From Hydrangea macrophylla (Eukaryota > Streptophyta > Magnoliopsida > Cornales > Hydrangeaceae): a stretch of 64,000 nt of DNA. Location of the stretch: contig CM066984.1 of assembly GCA_033977485.1 (NCBI GenBank), positions 110,527,191 through 110,591,190 on the forward strand, written 5' to 3'. Numbering within the stretch: position 1 is the first letter of the stretch; each line of letters opens with the position of its first letter. Of this stretch, positions 1-10,578 are shown in pieces. Position numbers and translations under genes: made by a program. The notes beneath the pieces were generated by a model. The model had not been told where the DNA came from. It did no database searches and worked only from the letters and a program-made list of their open reading frames with translations.

Positions 1-40
1 AGGGGAACTCCGTACCAACTCCGACCCGTTGCCATCCCTA
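1..40. mobile_element. hAT MITE terminus (truncated by window edge)
   Basis: These 40 bases are the reverse complement of the left end of the hAT MITE at 18309-18348, base for base as far as I can see. They end in the same terminal TTGCCATCCCTA. Only the right end of this copy lies inside the window, so its target duplication cannot be checked; the bases following it are TACCCGAT. Confidence 0.75.
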
Positions 41-421
41 TACCCGATTGACACCTCTAGGAACTTCCGGGACTTATGGGAGCTGACGTTTTCATCTGAT
101 TTTGTTTTAAAACTAAGTTTATTACTTTTTTTTATGACGTAGTGTGTTTTCATAACTCTTGGTCCAAATTTGGGAGCTTTTGGGCTTTCAGGGGCATTTT
201 GGTCATTTTTACCGATTCTTGAGCTTTTTGAGAGATGGAGGTGATTTCCAAGAGTCTTTCTACATGACTTTTCAATCATCGAGGACTACCATGCAAGTGG
301 ACTCCTAAATCTGTTAGTTAACAAAATGGGGTGTCTACACTACCATTACCACCATCCTTGCCACCTCCGGGTACCACCCTCGCCATCTCCGGTGACCACC
401 CCACCACCTCCGGTGACTTAC
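41..421. repeat. Probable antisense LTR fragment plus CCACC-rich stretch
   Basis: No gene is supported here. The sequence up to about 341 ends in GGGGTGTCTACA, a common boundary of plant gypsy LTRs read backwards, so 41-341 may be an old antisense LTR piece. Positions 345-420 are rich in CCACC/CCGGTGACC. The same phrasing resumes at 5390-5440, after the LTR insertion, showing this was one stretch before 422-5389 inserted. Confidence 0.35.
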
Positions 422-3400
422 TATCACACCCCAACCCGCCTCGGGCGGATAAGGACACGTGTAACAATGCCACTAAAGCACGTTCTCAATGAATATAACA
501 TAATTCAAGTTTAAACTCTCTTTTAAATTCTTAATAAAACTCATTTGCATGTAATTAACCCCAAGGGTAAAATGGTCATTCAAGATTTTTGTCGGGATAT
601 TATCTCAAAAGAAAGGTCTTCAAATAAGGAATCGAACGTTGAAAATGGAGTGTGAATACGAGCTCCCTAGACCAAGTTATGTTCACTTAAGTTTTGAATT
701 TGATTGCCCAAATCATCTCAAGCATTCTGTCAAGAGTTTGCTCAAGCACAATTATTCTGTGCCCAATCCAACTTCTGCAGAAACCATTCTGCCCAGAGTT
801 CGCTCAACCCAGGGCAGAGTTTGCTCAGTCCAACTTTCTACAGATTACATTTTGCTGCTGCTAAAACAAAACTTGCTACTAAAAACACTATAGTTTGCAA
901 GTTTAAATCATCCCAAGCCAAACCAAATCTTATGGAGACTTCTAAAATATTTTCAAATCACTATTAAACCATTTCAAAACATTCCCAAAAGACTCCAACA
1001 TGATTATAAACATTACACATATTGCACAAGTGCTTCCTCACACAACACTCCCAATTTCATTAGTTCAACCCAACCATCATAAGAACTTCACAAAAAAAGT
1101 ATTTTCAAGCATTTGGAAGCTACTTACTCCTTCAAAACTCATGAGTTTCAAATAGAAACACAGACAACATGAGAGTTTTCAAAATCATTTCAAACTAGTA
1201 TTTGAGAAGTTATTTGATCAATCAAAACACATAGATTCATCCTTGAAAACATGAACTTGCATCAACCTCCTCATTTATCCCAAACTATACATAAACATTC
1301 AAGCATAAGGAAAACCAAGTTAATTAACATTCATGGTTGACTAATTTCCAAGTCCCTTCCCAACATACACAACTTGTGGTTTGCAAGTGCAACCCACATT
1401 ACAAAACTCATAACCAACGTCAACTTGGACTTGACATACTACAAACCTACCCAAAACACAAGTTGTTTATACATCTCCAAAATGGAAGTTACATTAGAAA
1501 ACTTGAACATCTAGACATATGAACATGACCACACATATATTTACAACTCCCAAGCCCAAACCCGACGTGCCAGTCATTTCCTCTCCTCTTTTTATTCCGT
1601 ATCTACGGTGATTATTCAATAACCACAACAGAAAACAATATTTGCTTAAGCTTTCGCTTAGTGAGTAAAGCTAATCACATGTATGAGTTGTGAGACCTAG
1701 AACCAAATAGGGTAATTTAAATTAATTAGTCAAGCGAATGCGATGTAAAAATTATATATATTTTATTTATTTATTTTATTTTATGGGCATTTATATTTGT
1801 GATATGGGGGTTTATATTGTTAATTATTGATATATTGGGGTCCTAAGATGATATGGGGAAGTTGGGGACTCAAGTGCATGTTTTAAGAAATGTTGGGGTG
1901 TTAAACATAATTTTTAAAAGTTGAAAAACAGATTTTAGGAGATATACGTTAGTTTCATTTCTTCTTCATTTTGGAGAGGGTTTAGAAGAAGAAAAAAAGA
2001 GAGAAAAGAGAGAAGAAGAACAAGAGCTTGAAGAAATGGAGTTCTAATAATCAAACTTCAATTGAGTTACAAATATCAAGTTGAAAAGGGAAGAACAAGT
2101 GGGTATGTCTCTCTCTATTTGGGGGTTTTAGATGTTGGTTTTTGAAATCTGAAAATTGGTGTTTAAATTCATGTTTAGACTTTGCTAAGATGATTCTTGG
2201 GTTATATATATGATGTGGTATGAAGCTTATATGTTAAAATTGAGTTTTGGTGAAGTTTGAAAAATGGTTTTTTTTTAGGGTTTGTAAAAAATCCGAAAAT
2301 TGAAAGTTTGGGTGTTTGATTTTGTTAGGTTTTTGAGTTGTTTAAGTGATTATATATGTTTTATATACCATTGGAATCCTTGGTTTCAAGTTTGGTAAAG
2401 GTTGGTTGTGAATTGGGGGTTTCACCATTGTTGTGTTCTTGAAGCTTTCAAGAGCTTGAAGAAGAACTTTTGGGTATTTTTGCAAATCTGAAATTTGTTT
2501 GAAATTGGGTATTTTTTTTTTAGTTTGATAGATGGAATGATGAAGTTGGGATAGGTTCTTGAATGGTAGAAGTGACTTGTGGGTTGGAAATTCATGATTT
2601 TGGGTTGTTTTGGGCATTGGTATTACAAGAATAAAACAGGGGTTGATTTAAAAATAATTAGAATTAACTTGTGAAATCAATTCTTAAGTTTCATTTTGAT
2701 TGAAAATTATGCTTATTAGCCTATATATGCGACAAAACCTAATTGTTTAAGATTTCAGGTTCAGAGGCAAGTGGGAGCGCCCCGAAAGAGCCGCCGGAGC
2801 GAGCGGACTAAATCACTGCACTAATTTTCATAAAGACTCGAGGTGGGTATTTCTAGAAACTATAACAATGTAGTATGAACATTGTTGGTTGAGTTTAAAG
2901 ACTTGCAGAATGGAAATCGTAAGTGGGTTGTATGAAATACATACATTGAGCATGGCACGAATATTATATGTCATGCACGTGCATAGTGAAAGCGATAAAA
3001 ATCCAAGTAGCGAAACTTGGAAACGGCCAAAAGAGCCGAGCGAAATGGGCCCGGGTGCGTGTGTCATTTCATTTATGGGAATGCATTGCATTAGCGTACA
3101 TGTTAGTTGAAATTACTTGCATGCAGATTGTGTGTTGACTTGAATGTTTTTATTGCATTATTTTGGTTTTCTAGCTGTGAGCCAAGGGTTGCTCACACCC
3201 ACACAGGCCTTTTTGCAGGTACTGCGATGTAGACGCCACTGCCGTAAGTCTCGAGTTGTTGTGTATGTCTAGGATGTATGTGCGTCATTTTGGATTGGCT
3301 TGTTGGTTTGGTAAACGTTTGTATTAAACTTAAGTTGTTAATGGATTTATGTAAGTGAATTTTGGTTGAAGATTTGAGTAATGTTTATGATGTAAATGGC

Positions 3401-5389
3401 TGAGGTTGGGTTGGTATATATTTGGATTTTTGATATCAGGTTAGTACGGACATTGTGTTGATGGATTCATGCGTATGTTTTGGAGTTTCTAGATTTGCAA
3501 TATATGTTGCGTTCTTGAGAAATCCATGATTTTATTTTGGATGAAAAAATAGGAATTTGTTTATGATGTTTATAGTTATGTTTGGTTGTGTATTAGAGGC
3601 CTAAAAGTGATATGTTTGAAATGGTTGAAATATCCCTTTTGGGTTGGAAGTTTGGTGGTTTAAAAAAAAAAAATGAAGTTTGTGGCTTAAGTCAAGAAAA
3701 AAAAAATAATATTAATAATAAATATTGATGTGTTGGCTTTTACGGAAACAAGTACAATTTTCTCTAGAAAACTCAAAATCGCACACCGCTCGAACCGTTG
3801 GATCCGTGTCTCAAATATTTTCTTTTTGAAATTATATTTGGGCAAAAAATTTTAAATGACCTTTTTGCCCTTGGGATTAAACTTTGCATAGACTTTATTT
3901 ATTAGTTTTTTTATTATTTGCGTTTAGCGGGGTTTTCGCGAGCATTCGGGCCACAACGGGTCGGGGCGCTACATGAGTGTATGTCATATCCAATGCACAA
4001 TTCAACAATCAACATAACAATTAGTTTCCAAAAGACCAAATATCAATTCACCGTGACGTCGATCTTGCCTTTGACCTTATATGCATATAGCACCTCTAAT
4101 TCACACCATCTCACATACCCTTCCACAGCTGGGTCATCACCAACACACCTTTACACAGTTAGTGTGGTGAGTACCCTTACACCGTTGGGTTTTTCCACAT
4201 CTCCTTATTCTGGAGTAAATTCACGGTGAACTAACATATGGCTTCCTTCAACCCATATAACACATAATCACATAATCATATCAAGTATGACAATTCTTGC
4301 AAAATTTAGCATGTTAAGCTTTCAATTTACACTATCATGCTTTAACCAACATAATTCAACATATGAACATCATAATCAACACAATAATACATTCAGCCCA
4401 TGGATTAGAGTCACTCAACATCATAACTTGTAACACATAACTTGTAACATTAAACACAATAATACATTTAGCCCATGGATTAGAGTCACTCACCTCTGTT
4501 CGATTCCTACTCCAAATACCAAATTCGAACCCAATTCGAAAACCCCGTTGAGTTCCTACACATTTGCGGCGGACCGCGATATACCGATTAGGTCTTTAAC
4601 GCCAAATTACACCATTAAAGTGGATTTGAACTATAGATGGATGTAAGTCTTACCTTCATCTACACAATTAGAGCTTCAATTGATGAATTAGATGATTTTC
4701 CTAAACCCAATTGAAGTTTTCCCCAATTTTTCCTTCATTATTCTTTGCTTCCCTTTCCTTCCCTTGCTTTTTTCTCTCTTCTTTTTCTTGTATTTTTGGT
4801 GGAGATTGAGGAGCTGAGATGTCCAGCTCTTGCTCCCTTAGTGAGTCATATGCTAGGTGTTTCACAAAGACACTACATAGCCTAGTCTTGAACAAGTGTC
4901 TCATGACTCATCACCTCTAGTTTAAATTCCAATTATACCCCCATGTGTTGTATTATTATGAAACCCCTATGTAATTTCCATTAGCTACCCAATTATATAA
5001 ATGAGTGTTTGTCTAAGTCTCGTATGGGTCCCAAATGGGGTTCCAATTATTTTGTGAAGTTGCTAACGTACCTACTAATTATGAATCATTTTTATTTATG
5101 CCCTTAAATGGGTACCCAAATTGGTACTAAAACTTAGCATATTTAGCAATAAAATATCAAAGCATCTTAAACATTACCCATTTAATCCTATAAATGCATT
5201 TAACATGTAAAATGCAAATGTTATTATCCGGGCCCTTCACTGGGTCCCACTTTCTAACCTGTCCCTCCTCACCGAGACTTTTCCATGGGCGAGTCCAAGC
5301 CTCCCTTTAATCCACCATATACACTAATTAATATTAATTAATGCATATTACGATATAGTTAACCTTTTTCCCCAGGTACGGGTGTTACA
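422..5389 (-). mobile_element. Antisense gypsy-type solo LTR, split by a nested solo LTR
   Basis: The left edge (TATCACACCCCAACCCGCC) is the reverse complement of the 3' end of the chromovirus LTRs at 7213-9552 and 15659-18002. The right edge (GGTACGGGTGTTACA) is the reverse complement of their 5' start. The five bases CTTAC lie on both sides (417-421 and 5390-5394), an exact 5-bp target duplication. Recognisable antisense LTR blocks lie at 541-640 and 1570-1680. Removing the nested 1689-3973 insert and its duplication leaves about 2.68 kb. The terminal TG is decayed to TA. No internal or pol sequence is attached, so this is a solo LTR. ORFs inside it are not credible genes. Confidence 0.85.
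1689..3973 (+). mobile_element. Nested gypsy-type solo LTR
   Basis: A 2285-bp segment starting TGTGAGACC and ending GGGGCGCTACA, flanked by an exact 5-bp duplication TGAGT (1684-1688 and 3974-3978). Its 3' part has the same signposts as the chromovirus LTRs: TTTACGGAAACAAG, a 'ttggatccgtgtctcaaa' block and a 'tttttgcccttggg' block. It therefore lies in + orientation and belongs to the same broad LTR superfamily, with a different terminal sequence. It interrupts the older antisense LTR at 422-5389, so it is the younger of the two. No coding sequence is present. Confidence 0.85.
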
Positions 5390-5394
5390 CTTAC

Positions 5395-5650
5395 CCTTAC
5401 TTCATCGGATCTCCGGCGACCACCCCACGTCTATGAATATTAAGTAAGATTTTAAACAGTTTTGAGGAATAATGGTTTTCAATAATATTCCATAAATCAA
5501 TGATATAATATTTATACAAAGAATATAAACAAAAAAAGGAATGAATTACACAGTTGTACAACACCTAAGATCAAGGAATGGAATAAATAAAAAGGCTGTA
5601 TACAAGCAGTGAATCATGGTCATGATTTGACAGTTTACGGATCTTGATAG
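5395..5650 (-). repeat. Probable copia 3' LTR remnant
   Basis: AT-rich sequence directly downstream (on the minus strand) of the copia pol fragment, where the polypurine tract and 3' LTR would be expected. No exact LTR boundary or duplication was found. The first 50 bases continue the CCACC-rich host or repeat sequence interrupted at 421. I see no gene here. Confidence 0.35.
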
Positions 5651-6388
5651 GAAGAGAAAATCTTCATTCCTAATATGTCCCTGCAAGATCGTGCTTCCAT
5701 ATGAAACACCGATCTTGGAACAAAGAAATGTGAACCATGACTTGGCCAAAGGCTTCGTGAAGATATCACCAAGTTGATCCTATGTGGAGCCATGAGCAAC
5801 AGACAGAGAGCCATTGGATACCTTATCATGCACAAAGTGGTAGTCAAGTGCAATATTTTCATCTGAGAATGAAAGATTGGATTAGCACACAAATAGGTAG
5901 CACCAAGTTTATCATATAAGAGACGTGGTGGTTGTGTAAGAGAAGCACCGAGTTCACCAAGGAGGTTGGTAATCCAAGCAATTCGGCAGCGGTTGATGTA
6001 ATGGAGTGATATTCAGCTTCAATGGATTATCGAGCGATGGTTCGCTATTTTTTTAGCACCATGAAATTCGGTTGGACCCGAGGAAAATAACATAAGAAGA
6101 AAGGGAAGTACAATCATCACAATTGCCTGCCCAATCGGCATTGGAGTAAGCAGTGAGTGGGAGTGGTTGGGAGTGACGGAGAAACAATCCGCATAATATT
6201 GTATGGTTCAGACAATAAAGAAGATGTTTGGCAGCAGTCCAGTGTGTTTGTGTAGGGGCATGCATGAACTGATCTAGCTTATTAACAGAGTAAGCAATAT
6301 CGGGACGAGAAAGTGAAAGACATTGTATACCACCAATCAGGCTATGGTAGCTGGTGGCATCCGCGATAGGTGTGTGATTCGTGTTCAA
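5650..6388 (-). pseudogene. Ty1/copia pol fragment (RT C-terminus and RNase H)
   Basis: Minus-strand translation gives the end of a copia reverse transcriptase and its RNase H: YHSLIGG, SRPDIAYSVNKL, QFMHAPTQTHW, then SNADWAGNCDD and FLGSNRISW. In the following, frame-broken part come motifs matching the conserved 'EAEY...A..EL.WI..LL.EL', a 'DYHFVHDK'-like stretch and 'DIFTKPL'. The reading frame is broken at least at about 6050, 5890 and 5760, so no polyprotein can be made. Gag, integrase and the catalytic YVDD part are absent. The copy is old and truncated, cut on the 6.4-kb side by the neighbouring LTR fragment. Confidence 0.8.
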
Positions 6389-6407
6389 TATTGCATTCTT
6401 AACTTCA

Positions 6408-7212
6408 TGATTTTACCCGTATTAAGCACGAATTAGTACCTAATCCGGGAGATTTTAATGGATAAATTGTACCTTTGATAACCCTTGTTGTTACTCTATT
6501 TTTGCTAATAATGATCTCTTCCTTGTAGGTTTTGCAAACTTGGATGAAATGGAACCCAATTGGGCATTCATGACATAACAAAGGGCAAGAAACACCTTTC
6601 AGAAGCAGTGGATCGATCCGACTTAGTGAGGGGATGATCCGCAGGTTTTAAAGGAATTTACTATCAGACTCAATCTAAGCGGATCGATACGGCCTTTTGA
6701 GTGGATCGATCCGCGATTTTTAAGTAACATTCTGAGAGAAAAATCCTAAAATTGATTGATTTGCCCTTTAGAGGGGATCGATCCGCGGCTTCTCAAGGGA
6801 ACATCAAGGGCTTATATGAAGGGCGGATCGATCCGGTATTTAGAGGGGATTGATCCGCGACTGCTGAATGTGTTCTTCCTTTTTATTCACAAGTTTGCCA
6901 TTAGGGGGTTGGGAGTATATATAGTTAGAGATAAATTTTTGTTAGGGTTAGCTATTTTTTAGCATATTCTTAGGTTGTAAACTCTCTTTCTCTCTCTCAT
7001 AGACATCCATTATCTCCCTCTTCAATTACTCCACCATCTATCCACATTAACTTCCATACAGTGTTAGAGAGAGAGATAGTTGTGAATGTATTGAATGTTT
7101 GAAGCTTTTATTGAAGAGTCCCTTGGAATTTCTATGGCATTTATTATGGATTCCTCTAGTTGGTATAAGCTCTCTTTCCCCCTCTTTAATATTAATGTTA
7201 TTGTAGTCATGA
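6408..7212 (+). mobile_element. LTR fragment with palindromic GGATCGATCC array
   Basis: A TG-starting stretch ('tgattttacccgtattaagcac') with an overall plan like the solo LTR at 13998-15355: a 'cacgaattagtacc' start, an array of short palindromes in the first third, then a leader-like region with 'tgggagtatatatag' and a CT-rich tract. It resembles LTRs of long non-chromoviral gypsy elements (Tat/Athila type), but I assign that only tentatively. It is cut at 7212 by the chromovirus; sequence after 18007 ('gtagcgaaatcatgtagcttgg') looks like its continuation. No coding sequence. Confidence 0.5.
6608..6860. repeat. Array of GGATCGATCC palindromes
   Basis: Six to seven copies of a core close to GCGGATCGATCCGC lie at about 6610, 6631 (degenerate), 6679, 6702, 6773, 6823 and 6845, separated by 20-70 bases of unrelated sequence. 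The perfect forms contain two or more intact CG dinucleotides. The same word occurs in both chromovirus LTRs (about 9178-9262 and 17612-17716). Confidence 0.85.
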
Positions 7213-9552
7213 TGTAACACCCGTACCCGGACGAGAAGATTAATTTGGTATTAATATGTGTTAATTAAAGATAATTAATGCATGTGATGATTTAAGGTAT
7301 AGTTATGAACCCACATGTGAAAAGGTGCTCAAATGCGGGCATAGATGAAAGTCCTGTGAAAGGCAGGGCTGGTATAGAAGTGGGGCCCAATGAGGGTCTA
7401 ATTAAATAATTTGCATTTTTTATATCATTATATATTTATATGACTACTTGTTTAAAAGTTTAAAGATATTATTATGTCTTATGATAGGTAAGGGGACTAA
7501 TTTGGGTACCCATGTGAGGGCGTATTTGAATACAATTAATAATTGGTAGGTTTAATAGCAACCTCATGAATTATGTGGGACCACGTTTGGGACCCACGCG
7601 GGTCTTAGTTTAAATCTATTTAGAAAAGATAGGTAATTAATGTAATTAACATGGGGGTTTCATAAGAAAGCTTAAGAAAGATTGGGGGTGTAAATGCAAT
7701 AAAGGAAAAGTCAATAACAACACATATGCATGAGGCATATGTGTTTCATTCACAATACATCTCCAGCAATTTAGAGAATTGGAGAGCTCGGGTCGGCGAC
7801 GGAATTCTCGACGACGTTCCTTGCCGTTCTTCGTCTAGCGTCGGATTCACGAATTGAGACCATTTTTGGACTCGTGGAGGTAAGAGGATCACATGCACGT
7901 AATTTATTTTCATGTTTGGCAACGTTTTTCTGACAACCGTTATTGATAAACGATGTTTATGATACCAAACTTGTGTAAGAATTACACCGGTGGAATTTGG
8001 GTTGGAAATTTGCTAGATGTTGGAAATTCTAAGCTTAATTTGTTAGTAAATCGAAGAGGTGAGTGTTCTAATCCCAAAATTGGGTGTTTAGATATATTGA
8101 TGTGATAATTGTTAGCTTAGAATGCTTAATCCATGTTTATGTTTATATGTGTTGTTGAATTTGGGTAAAAAGCATGTCAAAATTATGAAATTGTTATGCT
8201 TATATGCTTATATGCAAAGTAGTTTATATATGCTTATGTGGATCAAAGGGAAGTCAAGTAGTGGTCACCATTTATAGGTCCCATATGTAAGGGTTAGGAA
8301 GTCCTCAATGAGTAGGACGTGGTGACGATCACAATGAAATGCCGGTGACACCTTCGGGGTCACAAGAGAGTGTGTGTTGCTCTATATGCTCCAAAAGTGA
8401 GAAAGATCTGGGGTGAGAAGGACCCGGGTGGTGGCTGGAATGACTTGACTTTCTGGAGATCAATTTGTTGTTGTTTATCATGATTGTTGCATTTGCATAT
8501 TAAACATTCCAATAGCATGATTAGTTCCCTCACTAAGCGAAAGCTTAAACGAAAATATATTTTCTGTTGTGGTTATTGAATAACCATCGCAGGTACGGCA
8601 CGGGAAGAGGAGAGGAAATGATCCGCACGACGGGTTGGGCGTGGGGTTATGAGAGGTGTTAATATGTTCATATGTACGGATGTCTTGAAGTTAAGTTGTA
8701 GATTTGTGCTTTAAAAGTGTAAACATCTTGTATTTTGGAAATGTTGGGAGCAACTTGTGTTTTGGCAATCCTTGTAATATGTCAAGTTCACATATAGTAT
8801 GATTGTGCCCAATGTCATAAGTTGTATTTGCGAGTCAAGAGTCATGTGTAAAGTTGGGAAGGAACTTGAGCATGTTAAGGTAATTTTTGAGTTGTAAACC
8901 TTAACTTGGTACTCCTATGTGAATGGTCATATGTATAATGGAATAAATGTGGATTTGGATGTTGAGTTATGATTCATATGAAGAATTTGGGTGTTTTGAT
9001 TGTCATTTCATATATGGAAATCTTATGTCAATGTTTAGAAACACTTAGAATTGAATTTGGAGGAATCTTGGATGTTTACACAAAGTTTGGTGAAGTTTGG
9101 GGATGTTTGGACTTGAAAATGAGGTTTTTAGGCAGTAGGGAACCATTCTGCAGAAGCCGGATTGATCTGGCCTTTCCGCGGATCGATCCACCCCTTCTCG
9201 GGGACATTCTGCCTCAAAATCAATGAAATGGATCGATCCGCCCTTTTCGCGGATCGATCCGCCCCTATAAATTTTGACTGTCCACTTTTACGGAAACAAG
9301 CATAACTCTTTCTAGAAGGATCGTATTCGCACGCCATTTTTTTTGCGTTGGAACCGGGACTCAAAGACCTATCTTTTGGTATAAAATTTGCTATACCTTA
9401 TTAATGACTATTTTGCCCTTGGGTCTGATTTGTGCCAAGAAAGTTTTTTTATGGAGTTTAAAACATGTTTTTCTTCATGATTAGTGTATGGTTTGGTGTG
9501 TGGACTTTGTTACACGTGTCCTAATCTACCTAGGGTGGGTTGGGGTGTGACA
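7213..9552 (+). repeat. 5' LTR of the chromovirus
   Basis: The 2340-bp LTR begins TGTAACACCCGTACCCGG and ends GGTTGGGGTGTGACA. Apart from scattered substitutions and small indels it matches 15659-18002. It carries the palindrome cassette at about 9150-9265. The ORFs inside are not genes. Confidence 0.95.
9150..9265. repeat. Palindrome cassette in the 5' LTR
   Basis: GGATCGATCC words occur at 9178-9190, 9230-9241 and 9249-9262, with a decayed one near 9158, between the flank CATTCTGCAGAAG and TATAAATTTTGACTGTCC. The copy at 9249-9262 is a perfect 14-bp palindrome, GCGGATCGATCCGC. Confidence 0.9.
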
Positions 9553-9556
9553 ATTT

Positions 9557-9569
9557 TTGGTGTCAGAGC
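9557..9569 (+). other. Primer-binding site (initiator tRNA-Met)
   Basis: TTGGTGTCAGAGC lies a few bases after the 5' LTR end. The usual plant gypsy site complementary to initiator tRNA-Met is TGGTATCAGAGC, so there is a single mismatch. Position and sequence agree with a Met-primed element. Confidence 0.75.
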
Positions 9570-9917
9570 ACTAAGTTAGAGCCTTTGGGGACGAGTGACG
9601 ATTACGACTACGACGCGTAATAAGCATAAATGATCAATGGATGTGTAAATCATGCATACACGTTTACTTAGCATGTTGAATGATGTTGAGCATGCAATAA
9701 AAAGTATAAACATAACGTGTGTGTGTGTAACTGTATTGTGAATGCCAGAGAGAAAATGTCTGATTCGACACCGCCTACATAAATGGAGAGAATGGAAAGG
9801 GTTGTAGCTGGTTTGGTATAAGTAGTTGAAACTCATGCAATAGAGGGAAGACGTGAACAACCGAATCCTAATCCGAGGGAGGAGGTGACCACTATTTCAC
9901 AGTTTTATAAGTAGAAA

Positions 9918-10560
9918 ATGACACTATTCAGGGGGGAGACTGATCCAATGAGAGCCAATTTCTGGTTGTCCGATATGGAGAGGATATTCAGGGTTCTTCC
10001 ATGTTCCGAGGTTCAACAGGTTTTATTTGATGCTGATACTTTAAAAGAAGAAGCACAGTACTGGTGGCGTACAAAGTTGGGACAGGAAAGGCCGAATACT
10101 TGGAGGGAGTTTGTGGTACTCTTCAAGAAGCAGTATTTTCCAAAATCGTTCGAAGTTTTGAAGGCTCAAGAGTTTATGGAACTAAAGCAAGGGGGAATGA
10201 CAGCTCGGGAGTATTCTGCCAAATTCACAAGTTTGACACGATTTGCTGAAAATGTAGTACCGAATGAAGGGGATCGAACTAGAAAGTTTGTGATGGGACT
10301 TAGGGATGAGATTCGACGCCAGGTATTCGTGCAACGGTTGGATAAAGTTGCGGAGGCATTGGATGTGGCTTCAATCGCCGAGAGAGATATGGGGTATCAA
10401 TAAAGTTCCCAAGCACCGGCAACTCAACAATACAAAAGGTCGAGCTCAAGCCAATATAGCGGATAAGGGAGTTCGAAGAGACAAAGTTTTGGGGGGTTCT
10501 TCGGGTGGTGGAGGTAACAATCCATGATGTAACACATGCGGAAAGTTTCATTGGGGTGTA
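9918..10560 (+). pseudogene. gag of the chromovirus, broken
   Basis: An open frame from 9918 to 10403 encodes a retrotransposon Gag capsid-like domain (motifs AQYWWRTKLGQ, FVVLFKKQYFP, QEFMELKQGGMTAREY, RKFVMGLRDEIR). It ends at a TAA; the frame continues only with further shifts and stops (for example before [12 protein letters not shown], near 10520). The first zinc-knuckle-like motif is therefore separated from the capsid part. The natural start may lie upstream, since 9756-9917 also contains coding-like sequence with a stop just before 9918. In a working element Gag would form the particle that packages the element RNA. Confidence 0.85.
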
Positions 10561-10578
10561 TGCAATCTACCGACAACG

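Noticed and set aside
639..967. Overlapping open frames (+)
   Set aside because: They lie in the antisense LTR, in the repeat-word region equivalent to the palindrome cassette; no protein similarity is visible.
3918..4229. 103-codon open frame (+)
   Set aside because: It spans the boundary between the nested solo LTR (ends 3973) and the older antisense LTR, so it is a chance frame across an insertion junction.
6408..6960. GGATCGATCC array as a CRISPR-like or operator array
   Set aside because: Spacers are irregular, the setting is plant LTR DNA, and no associated genes exist.
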